From Schistosoma mansoni (taxonomy: Eukaryota > Platyhelminthes > Trematoda > Strigeidida > Schistosomatidae): a DNA stretch of 64,000 nucleotides. The notes under the pieces were generated by a model. The model made no database searches. It was not told the origin of the DNA and saw nothing but the letters and a program-made list of their open reading frames with translations. The translations under genes and the position numbers were made by a program. Positions 1 to 12,000 of the stretch are shown here, piece after piece; the first letter of the stretch is position 1; each line of letters begins with the position of its first letter. The stretch covers positions 7,929,352 to 7,993,351 of the forward strand of contig NC_031502.1 in NCBI RefSeq assembly GCF_000237925.1, in the 5' to 3' direction.

Positions 1-334
1 ATGAGATCGTTCCGATGGTTCGCTTTTGTTGTATGCCTATCCCGATACAGCAGTAACATTATGGTGGACATGAACCTTAAACTAAATATTAATCATGTAG
101 AATCTCTCTTTAATACCTTGTACTCGTTACTTTTCTTTTCAACATATTGTTTTTTCTCTAATTACGTGTTTACAACCTGTTTACTTTGTTGTTGTCGTTG
201 TTATCGCTACACGTTTTGCATCACATAATCATAAAACTTATATATGGTCCTTTTCTCTCTCACTCTACTTTTACCTTCTTATTTTATTGAACATTTCATT
301 TCACCAACCGTGTTGTTTTATTTTGGTCAAATAG

Positions 335-507
335 ATTTTATGCGTTGTACGAGAGCAGATAAATCGTATTTTGAAAACCATTCCTATTTCACTTGAAGAA
401 TTTGAAAATTCTCTGATAAAATTTAATCCATATGATGTACCGTCCATGTGGTCGAAACGGGAGAATCGTCTACGTGTAGATATGTTACATAATCACCCAG
501 CATTAAT
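335..507 (+). CDS. elmo: ELMO-like exon A
   Basis: Open in one frame after the acceptor aaatag, ending at donor gtaagt with two bases of a split Ile codon. Encodes 57 residues including VVREQINRIL and SMWSKRENRLRVDMLHNHP, aligned by eye to the linker before the ELMO PH domain. It is the first ELMO exon I can see; earlier exons must lie before base 1. Confidence 0.72.
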
Positions 508-3500
508 GTAAGTTTCGTGTTTTGGTTCTTTGATTATTGGTTGAGTAAAATTGTGACTCATACAACTAACGTTTTCGCTGTGTGAAGTTGAACTCGGTTG
601 TTGATTTTAATGAATTGATGTTCAGTTCTGATGATTTATTCATTCGATCAATGCTAAATGTCAGCGTTCGGACAAGCTAAATTGATCACCTTATACTCTT
701 CAACACTGGTAAGATCTTTTTGATCATTTTCAGTATATTCACTAAGCGCCTGATTGTTTGTTAATCTCTATAGGCGGTCAATAATAAGGTTTGCTTAGCT
801 AATGTTTCATACATTCAAAAGCTCTGATTCCAGTTTAACAAATGTTCCCATTGAGACATTAAAAAGACAAGCTAAGCTAAGAAATATTTCTTCTCAATGA
901 GTTCTTCATTATGTTTCTACTCGAACATATATAGCTTTTACAATTAAATATGAAACCGATGCCAAGTAAATAGTGTTTGATCGACATAATGATATAAAAA
1001 TCAGTTAGCAAACCAACGTCTGGAAAATTAAAATTAAGACCAATGGTAGTTAGGTAATCATATTAATAAACAGATGAGATTATATTACAATTAAAAATTT
1101 AATTATAAAAAAATTAAAAAAGTTCGTAAATTTTAAGAAAAGTAATAGTAACTAAATTGAAGGCCAGGGTAAACTGAGAGGCTGTACAAACGTTTTCTAT
1201 ATACAGAGGTTTGGTTTATTGATGTGTATTTCTATGGCTTCTGCTATATGTAAAGACGGAATTTTAAATGTACAGGGTAAGTTCGTTATGATTCTATAGA
1301 TAACTTTGAAAGACGAATTTATATCGACGTAGTGAGTAGTATCAACTAGACGCTCCAAAACAGAGCTTGTTGTTTAGTTCTGTCCTTCAGTCAACCATGA
1401 TGGATGATTTCGGTAATACGATTTTGTTCGCCATATTTTACGCCCAACATAACTGGTTTCACAAGAGCAGTTAAACTTGTAAATACTCAGAGGAGGTGGA
1501 ACTAGGTTATTTTCTCTTCATCTCGTGAGCTCACTATTGGGTTGATTCAAGAAAGAAATTCATGATCTTGCTGCATTTATTGTACGTTCTACGGCTTTTA
1601 TTATAATCATAGTGAATTAGATTTGTTTTTGTTTCATGACTTTCAGACTAGAGTTTAAGCGTTCGCACGTGAGATCGAAGGTCTTGGGTTTGAAACCAGC
1701 GTGTGGGATCGTTGGTGCGCACTGCTGAGAAGTCTCATACTAGGAAGAAACGGCCGTCCAGTGACTTTTAAATGATGGCCTAATATTGATCAGTTCATGA
1801 TCAGAATTAAAACTCGACAATCTCCACAACTCTACACTGATCATAACTTTCAGTTAAAATTGATTGTTTTTGGGACTTAAATGACTTTCGCCTACTTTGA
1901 AGATGTAATTATCCTCATAAAGAAAGACTTGTTCAAATAAAAGTTCTACTTTTACTACATGATGTTAAATTACTATGTTTTTTTAACTGAGGTTAAGCGT
2001 TCATGCTCGACACCGAAAGTCCTGAGTTGGAATCCCGCGTGCCGAATCGTGGGTGTGTACTGCTGAGAAGTCTCGTACTAGGACGAAACGGCTGTCTAGT
2101 GCTTTCAGTTTTTCAATGGTGGTCTATCATCGATCGATTCATGATCTCAGTTGAATACTTAGCCGATTCGATTGAACTATTTTGGTTTTAAATGGATGGC
2201 TGGTGATATTTTATTTAGAAGAACATCTCACTTATTTTTTGTCATTGATAATATCTTTCTTTTGTTTCTGAAAATTTACCATTTTTACACATTAATCTGT
2301 TTATCTTCTAGAGAATTACGTAACGATGTAAGAAAACGTCATCAAGGACATGTATATGAGAATCGTTTAAATATTTTGTCAAATTCAGCACCTTTAGAAT
2401 ACATTCCATCAAAAGGATCAAAATTATGTAGTAAAGGTAATTGATTTTTGATATACTTTACTATTGTTTGCTCATGTGTTAATTTTAACGTGATTTACTA
2501 CTCGATAATGATCTCTGGAGAAAAAACCATATTTGTATGGATGTTTGTACGTGTCCATCTACTCATATATAATCTTCATAAAACGAATCATCACCTACTT
2601 GGATTAATTTTACTCAATAAATGGATTCTTCTATTAAAGAAGTGGTCTTATCAGGGAATCGGAAAGTGATTTCAATCACCCTGTAAATCAACTACAGTTA
2701 TACGATATTCTGACATATTATAGTAAAAAACAATACAGGCATTCTGTATTCGTTTACATGATGATTTTATAATGGGATATTGACAAAATGTTTACTGTTT
2801 CTTGAAGTGTATACTACTTTAAAGCTCATAAAATTCCGAATATATTTGGACTTCTATTTTTTGACAGTACAAGTCATATTGTTGATTATTTAAAACTGAT
2901 TGGGTATAGGATATTTTCTAAAGTTCCAATTCAAAGTTCAAAACAATCTTATATGATATATTTGTCGCGACTGGAGTATCAACGTTCAGATTTAGGACGA
3001 AATACAGTGCAATTACCTATTCCCAATTTCCAAACTAGTACAAATGAAGAAATGACGGCACAGGGATCGGTTTTTTTCAGTAACCACAACAACTTTCAGT
3101 TGCTAGTACGATGAAGGTTGTTTAGCAACAATTTTAAATACAACTGTCTGAATAACACTAATAAAAATAAATATCATTCATGCTTTCACTGAATATTCTC
3201 ATTGACCCTGAACTTCAGTTGCGGACCGTAAACACCAGATATAACACTGGCTACAACCAGAGTCACAAATATGGTGTTGAGTTAAGAATGGAACTTTGGT
3301 ACGGTCGAATAAGATCAATAGTATCAATACTTCAGGTCCATTGACAATATTCATTAATGAGATACAAGAACTTGTTATAAATGTATAGGACATTATTTCT
3401 TTCCCGATCAATCAAAAATCATCTCTCTGAATTGATAAATCATAATAGATAGATATTTATCAAGTATTCAGATATATCGATCATGAAATTTCTGAATTTG

Positions 3501-3525
3501 TCGATTACATAAGTCAAGAGTCCCT

Positions 3526-3574
<49 letters not shown>

Positions 3575-5978
3575 GATTGCAAATCAATTTCTTAGTTTAT
3601 ACTATCTTTATGCTCATGCATCAATTTTCTCGCTTATACTCAGCGAATTACCCACGCCTCACTTTGTTTAAAGCATTTAGTATTATGTAGTATTTCGAAT
3701 CAGTTGACAAACGGTTCTGTTGTGAAATGATTTATTAGTATGTATTAACTAATCAACATGGAAATCTTTGAAAATATGCATATTTCTATGATAAATCACT
3801 AACATACCTAGCCTTCTGAACGTGTGTTTCTTCATTAGCTAAGGTTTTTTCAAGAAGCGAAAATCTAGTAGGAGTGAGACAGCTGTTTCACCCTTTGTTT
3901 GTAACTCAGTCGCGCAAACCATAATTCCACACAAGTTTAAAATTCAAATCTCGCGAAGATCATCATACCTTTAAATCACTGTACTGGGATTCAGTTCTAA
4001 AACTAACTGACTGATAAAATTTGAGAATATAGACAAATATGGAACTCGTTACTTCTAATTGGTAAATCAATGTAAATATCTCAGTCCTATGCCATGTCAC
4101 TCGATACCCAAATGGCATAGTGGTAAAATAGGCTGTGGAACTTAGTGACTGAGTTTGTAATCCTAAAGAGAGCGTCTATTGCATCAAAATTGCAGGTTGA
4201 CCTTCCTGATGAATGTCAACTAGCACGAAACCTAAATTTATGGTTTCCAGTAGACTACCTTCAACCACCTAATATCAAACTTAAAAGCAATCTGGTCATG
4301 AAAGTATGCTCATCTGTGTCAATAATAATGATAATCATCTTTGTTCATTTTTAGTAAAATTATTCATTTCATATATATGGTAAATCAGTAACTCAACTAT
4401 AAAATATGCTTGCTATTTCATTCTATTTACTGTGCACTTAATGTGTACTCATCGTTAAATCAATAAATGTGACCTTGAAAACAAATCATATACAATTCTA
4501 ACTGCTCTATTTATTTTAACTACATGAATTTTGACAAATGAGTGTTAAATAACTGACTTCAAGAATAATGATAGTATTGATTTCTGAAGGTATTTCACGA
4601 CGGAACAAAGCAAAATGAATTATTTTATTTTGGAAAATTACATTAGAGTATTAAAGTAAAAATGGTTTAGTAGTAGGTGAAGCATTTGAAGTTCAACCAG
4701 TAGGTTGTGGGTTTGAACCCCATTCTACGTACTTCATTTTATCTAGCTGCTCTGTGTTCCAGCTTTCATATAAACTGTGGGGCTCAAAACTATTTATGAA
4801 AATTTGCCTTTGATAAATGAGCTACATTAGTGGACTATATCTCAAAATGTTAATTAAATGACAGTATTGTTGTACTCAAATATTCACTTTAGAGGAAGAT
4901 TATATGCATTGTATGTTTGCGTCAAATACACGGTTTATAAAAGATCATGATTTGATTGGGTAAACGTTCACCACCAGATAGTATTTAAGTGACTTCTTTT
5001 AACAAGATTGTCGATACCTAAATTTATTTTGACTGATTACTAATGTCATGTCTAAAAAATTCGACCCATGTAAGTATAAACACTAAGCTTTAAGCAGAAA
5101 TTCATTTAGAAGTTTCTCATCACAAACTGAATTTGATTAGATAATCATTTAAGTCGGTATACCCTAGGGCCTGAAAGTCCCTAATTTGTTCCCTAGTGGA
5201 GTGGTAGGTACGCACATGTGAAGAGTTTCATACTGGAACGAGACATCCAATGTTCCTTAGTTCCCAGGAGATACCCATGTAACAGATCATATATAAGATT
5301 TTCCTGAAGAACTTAATTTTTCCCAATCTATTTGAATAGCTATGGCCTGAACCTAGAACAGGAAAACAAGTGGGAAGAATGCAATAAGCTTTACTTCCAA
5401 GGTTAGTCTATGTACAGAAAACATGAGTATTTATAACACTATATGTGACTTTGGGTTTGTAGAGGCTTCTAAGAAGCATGTTAAACCTGGAAACAATTTG
5501 TTATTTGTTCCATCAGATAATGAGAGCATAATCCATCGATTTTAAAATTTTTGTGGATGTTTTCACAAAACTGATTTATGTACGCATTTTCCGGCTTTTT
5601 CCCCGTATCTGTAGACATTTTAGAGGGATTATCTAGGTTTTCTAACAGTCCTTATCATCTTATGTCATAGGTTCGGAAGTAATATTTCTATCACTTGATA
5701 TATAAGGTGATCTAATCAAACGTTCACCTATTTTCAAAGTGTGAAAACATTTCAGTAAGCCTATTATTGTCCATTTCCTCTGGCTGAATAACTATATATC
5801 ATAACTGTATGTACTCATGTGATATTATAAAAGGCTTAAAAATTATTATGATTATTATGCTGGATATTGGAAAACCCAATTGGAAGTACTGCCGGAATCG
5901 AACGCAGAACCCGACTTGCACGCAACCACTTAACCTCTAGACCTCTGAGCCGGCATCCAGGAGTATCAATATATATTT

Positions 5979-6039
<61 letters not shown>

Positions 6040-9000
6040 CATGAGCTTTATTTCTCTTAAATTAACACAGACAATCAATCCTTCACTGTACTCCTGTCAC
6101 CCGATCGCAAATCGCTTGTTATAAGAGATACAAACCAGATCATAAGAGAAATATGTAAGTTACCATTTCCAGTTTATTTAATCACTGTGTAGTTAATACT
6201 TTACACGGTTTTGTTCAGTTCTGATCAGATTTTAATTGTACTAAAAATCCGAAATAGGCCGAACAGCCTAGTCAGACGATCTTTTATTGAAAATTGATGT
6301 GGATCCGTATTCCTTAATTGTATACATGTATGGGAACAAACACACCATTAAAACTGCTGTTTGATATATTATGTTATCACCTTGGTATCGGCGAACGGAA
6401 CGTAAACTAGCAACTCAATAAAAGAACGATGCTAAGCTAATCCTCCGCGCCCCTACTCATCTTACTATTAGAAGAAGACTAGAGTCAGCAGGGAAAATGT
6501 ATAATTCCACAAGCAGGCTGGAAGAACGAATAACAAGCACTCAATTCATGCGTAATATATGCAATACAAAAATGCCCCTGAAAAGTGTCAAAAAATAGTA
6601 TACTTAAAGGGAAAACGAACCAATAACTTTCAAGTCCTTTCCAGGTAGGAGACACGAACTGAAGGTAATAATGAGCGCTTTTGGCGCGAAAATTGGAAGT
6701 TCAAATCTCCACAATTATATTGCAAAATTAACAAGTTTACCAAATGATTTTTGGAGATCTAGCATCCCCAACAAAAACTTGTCTTAATTCTAAGAAACAT
6801 TGGTATTTATGTCCGTTTCCAGATTTGAATGTGATCTGTGTTCACTATTTTATATTTCATTCTCTTCTTCTTTAGAATTAATCACAGTATTCAGTTGTTG
6901 TTGTTGATTGTATGTGTTTCTTGTTCGATTGTTCTTTGACAAATGTCCTAACGTATGCAGCTTAAAGTTCTTTCAAATTTTATTCTTTTTCATGTATGTA
7001 AATAAAATATATTTAGCCTATCTTGAAGAACAAAAAGGATTTCGCTCTTGTGCATTTTAAAGTCAAATACAATATTCTTGATAGTCAGTTATGCATTTCA
7101 CTACAAAATGAACAAAGATGGTTATTGGCTAGCAGTGGAATCCAAATAGGACGAAACGCGCGTCCTGGATTCCACNNNNNNNNNNNNNNNNNNNNNNNNN
7201 NNNNNNNNNNNNNNNNNNNNNNNNNNNNNNNNNNNNNNNNNNNNNNNNNNNNNNNNNNNNNNNNNNNNNNNNNNNNNNNNNNNNNNNNNNNNNNNNNNNN
7301 NNNNNNNNNNNNNNNNNNNNNNNNNNNNNNNNNNNNNNNNNNNNNNNNNNNNNNNNNNNNNNNNNNNNNNNNNNNCTATTCGGTAACTAGATTATCTATA
7401 TCTATATTCATCTTATTGTAAGCTTCATTTTGACCTATTGGTTATTATTGTATGATTTACTGTTCCTAAGTTATACTCAGTTTATTGATTATTGTCTCCC
7501 ACGCTTACAGCCTCATTTGGCCTGGTTCTGTACAAATATTATTTTCTATTTTACGGTGTGGTGTGGTCTGCCTGTCTGTTATATAAACAAAGTATGCTTG
7601 AAATAAACGATTTGCATAGATTCGTATTGCCGAGGCTGATGTTGGTGTTCTGGACTCAAGTGGACGGGTTAGGCGGATAAGGACCAATAAGGACGCTAGA
7701 TTACCCATATTAATCGAACGTCATTGTCCCAGTGTGAAGGTCGTAAAAGTCGTATTCTATTGGTGGATAATTTACGCGAATTACGTCCTTGTAAAATTCG
7801 TAAGGTCATAACGAATCAGCGACGACCTTGATCAAGTCATAACAATTGGCTACAGTCGAGGTCAAAAACATAACAGAGTCAACGATAATTTGGATACTCA
7901 GCAACAATTTCATTTCTAGAATCTTCAAAAGAAATAGATTTATTTGGGTATTGAGTCGTATTATTTCGCTCATGGTGAGTGTTATCATGTCCAGAATAGA
8001 CTGGATTCTCAAGAACTAGTTACACTACTTAAAAGCGGGTTAGTAGTGTTGTGGGCAACAAAGTATATTGGATTTTCTGCGTTAAATGTATATTTTTCAG
8101 TAAACCTATATATCAGACAATCTTTCTGGTCGATATTCTTAGTACAAATAAAGTCAACTAACTTTTGTATATATATTCCTCCATTTGATTATTAATAGTT
8201 TAGTTAGAAAATCAATCGTAATAATACTATTTATTTCTTTTTTTTATCCAAAGGGCAACTAAACTGTATTAGTCGAGTATCTTTGGGTATAACTGAGAAA
8301 GTGAAAAAAAATCCGGAACGTGTAAGTATTAACCTGACAAACTACTAGTATATTTTTTATCAAGTTGAATTTGATCTATTTATCTGTCAATAAACTTATG
8401 AAGGGATTTTTTCCAGAGAGCGAATTAAATGAGATGTAACAACGACCTTGAATAGGCATAAATTCCTTCGAGGGACTTTAACGTGTCATTAGATAACCAA
8501 AACCCAGTTCGTATAAATGAAGAATTCAATATAGAAAGCCAAAAAACTGTAAAGGATTAAAGTCGAGTTTCAGCATCAACAACTAGGTTACAATCAATAG
8601 GGTGCCTTCAGGGAGATCCTTGATAATGCCCTGGATTTCATCAGATAGAACCAGCATGTAATTGACATCTCAAATGCATTCAACACCAAGAACAGGTGCT
8701 CCTCCTAATTTGCCTTTCATTGTAAGGCTAAGCAACAGATGCAGTCATCAATTAAACTTCCTAAAAACCAAATATAGATATACTTTACTTAGCTCCTAAA
8801 AAAGTAAAAGCCATCTGACATCGTATTTAGCACTTTACATGAAAATAGATACATCATTGATAATGAGGCTCGACTCCTACAAAAATTGTAAAATAAGTGT
8901 GAAGAACTACAATCATTCTGATACATGTTAAAATATCGTGCTCAACACGTTAGCTTTAAATACAAATTATTCAGTTTATTATTTTGTGGTATACATACCT

Positions 9001-12000
9001 TCAAGTTAATAGAACTTGGTTTATTTTCTCATGATAATCGTCTCAAAATATCGTTCAGGTATGGAAACAACACTATGACTTAAAAAGTACCATAGCAGTT
9101 ATTTATACTTCGTTTCAACATTAACTAACAGTGCCTTTAAATTGTGCTTAGAGGACCTCAGTTTCTCGAAGATTGTAAGAGACAATAGATTTTTTAACAA
9201 TATAAACTTATAAACATAAATTCTAAAGTCCAGCTATATTTTGCTTACGTGATCTGTCAATTTCAATCAGTCCATCGTAAATAACGTAGAATCTGTCACA
9301 TATGTGCATCAATTGAAGTTGCCACGCCGCTTCATTATAGTGAAATCAAATTATCACTCTAGAATTTATTAAAGGTGGATTTTGTATTCCTCTTGATGAC
9401 ATCACCATTTAGTGTGTATATCTTTTCAATCATTATTCGCAAATTGACAAGTACACGTTTTTTCAAAGTAAATTTCTTGTAGTTAGATGATTTCAAATGG
9501 CTGAATAAAAGACAAGATATACTAATAAGAAATTGATGATGATCGTTGTAATTCATGACAAAAATGATTTCTGAAAATTTTATTTGCTACATAGCTAATA
9601 AATAAGCGCACAATTGTTATATATACATGCATATATATGATACAAACCTCAGGTATTGAAAGTCGTACACTGAAGTACTCACCATCATGCCATTTCATGG
9701 AATAGGCTATATTTTTCAACTAACGACTATTGTAATATGGATGTTAGTCGTCTGACCTACTATAAGATTTCTACTATAGGATTTCTCTTCTCCGGAACTA
9801 ACATGAAAAATAATTTGAGGAAAGATAGTAAGTTAATGTACAAAGTGAGCTAAAGTTACTTTCCTGAAACATTCTAAGCTATTGTGTTCGTCTGTTGACC
9901 ATTTTTTTAGTGTATAAATGTACGATATCACTTAAAGTCCTAGTTACTATCTGTTTTTATCGCTGGATAAAGTTTTAGCTAGTACTACCTGATATCTCTG
10001 AATAAGACATTAAAATAGACATTTGTAGTCGGTAACGACTAAGAACTATGCCAATCCTTATCAATATGATCATTTCATTCTAATTTGAGGTTTTACAATA
10101 AGATTTTTGAGTATTATTGTCGTCCAATGTGATAATCTTACTTAAAATATAAACATGTTTAGTGGGTTATCGTTATTCTATTTATAATTCATTTGGATTT
10201 GCCCTTGAATATCATCAATAAATAATTGCCATAAGTAGGAACACACATATATCATTGAGGAATTTCAACAGGAAGAGTTATAATTGTATCGATCTATATT
10301 ATTCATAACCTCCTGTACTGTTCAATATTGATCATGATTAAATATTATTGAGATTTTACAAATTAATCTTAATGATTACATTTACAATCAACACTTGTGC
10401 TACTGAATTATAACAAGTAGTATTATTCAGAGCGTTCTTTTTTTTGCTTTTTTTGTTTAAAATAATACTAATTAGACATTACTCTTTCAAGTGGAATTGT
10501 CCGATATTCCAAATCAAGATGATCCTAATGAATCGACAAGTAATAAACCTCGTTGTTTTCGAGTTACTTTATTAGCCAGATCAATAATTGAATATAATTA
10601 CTGGTTAGATGGATTATTTTTATTAAACAAATTAAATGTAAGTTAGTGTTCTTAAAACCTTATTGGATAGAATCGAATTATATTTTGATATAATTAAAAA
10701 CATGTTATCAAAACAATAAATCTTTGAATAACCAATAATTATCGATGCTCAGTGAAATATATCCTTTTATTTTTCAGTGTCGAGCCACCTAGACTAGTTG
10801 CCACATTGCAACTTGATCGATAGCATTCGATCAGCACTAAGAAGGACTTGAAACACATGACGTTGATTACTACCCAGTGATCAATCAATTGTGAATCCTT
10901 TTATTTTTCATTCAATTGATATGGACTTTCCAAAGTAATGGCAATGTGGATCTTGTAGGTTGGTATTTGTAACGAGGGATACAAGGGTTTTGAGTGATAA
11001 TTTAGACATTAACATAGATGAAGACATATCCAGATGAAGAATATTAAAAAGAACAAAACGTGCCAGATGAATTCCTTTGCTAGTCGAAAGCCAACTATCC
11101 TATAATGGATTTACAGTTTACATCACAAACTAACCATAGACCATCCCTGGAAATCCAGGAATGGTTGTCTAAATATAGTCAGTTGGTGACATAAACTATA
11201 AAGTTGGGTAATCTCTACAAGCTTTTTACATTGTTAACGATGCGCTTATTCTGTCAGCACCTACTCTTTTTCTTCCATAAATAGAAATCATAGTGCCAAG
11301 AAAAGCCATATTAAATTCCTATCAAAGTTAATTTCTACTTCATTGTTTTATCATGTTATTCAGGTACCATATTATATTTTAAGTGATCATTTTGAGAGAC
11401 TATTCATAGTCGTATATTTGTGAGGTATTTTATTACAATAAATTATAAAGGAGTTCTGTGTGGAAATGTTTTATGGTCGCCTAAGTTGTAGTGTCTGAAG
11501 TTAATGTATTTATATCAGCTGTTATGCTAACTTGTTAAATGTCAAAATATACTGTTCATTGTTAAGCAGCTTCTTGTAACGTTAAGTTCGAATTCCTTAG
11601 TGTTAGTGGGTGGATTTTCCATAAAAATAGTCCCTATACAAGGAGGTCGAGTTGAAATCATTTAACCTGTTTTATGCTTTTAGTTATATTAGTGGATCAT
11701 TTGGATTTCAAAAACCAACAATTGAAAGTAGATTCTACTCTCAAATAAAGAAGGTTAATATTTAAGTTCCTTTTGGTAGGAGGCTTCATTATTTTCTCGA
11801 GAAAATTCTTCATAAGTCGGGAAAATGTTTAAATTATTCTCGTCAATCTGCATACTTTAGAAACTTTCAAGAAAATCATATAAAACGATTTGTATTTTCA
11901 TTATCCTGATAGGACGAACACCTAATTTGTTATTAATTTTAGGATGTGTTCCAGAGACTTCTGAAATCTCTTAATCATATACAATCTTATAAATATTCTT

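Larger units (their letters stand above)
508..2311 (+). other. ELMO-like intron with two decayed hammerhead SINEs
   Basis: No coding segment was found in this 1.8 kb intron. Its 3' half carries two related tRNA-headed hammerhead SINE copies in the same orientation, at 1640-1830 and 1990-2180, listed separately. The rest is AT-rich sequence in which I see nothing. Confidence 0.5.
2437..8253 (+). other. ELMO-like intron, 5.8 kb, repeats and an assembly gap
   Basis: Holds an AT microsatellite near 3529-3571, a hammerhead SINE of another group at 4095-4270, a dispersed ~600 bp repeat at 5284-5890, a tRNA-like remnant and trinucleotide tracts to 6040, and a collapsed hammerhead copy next to the gap at 7176-7375. 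The missing ELMO PH-domain exon should lie here, but I could not find an open, correctly phased segment for it. Confidence 0.5.

Noticed and set aside
1-228. Frame at the window start as an ELMO exon
   Set aside because: Cys/Phe/Tyr-rich chance composition, no ELMO similarity, and no donor that fits the phase of the exon at 335.
3199-3411. Coding-like stretch on both strands
   Set aside because: Readable frame of about 30 residues but no family, splice context or second copy in the window.
7023-7175. Open frame as the missing ELMO PH exon
   Set aside because: The frame required by exon B meets a stop after 13 codons, and the frame that is open runs into the hammerhead repeat.
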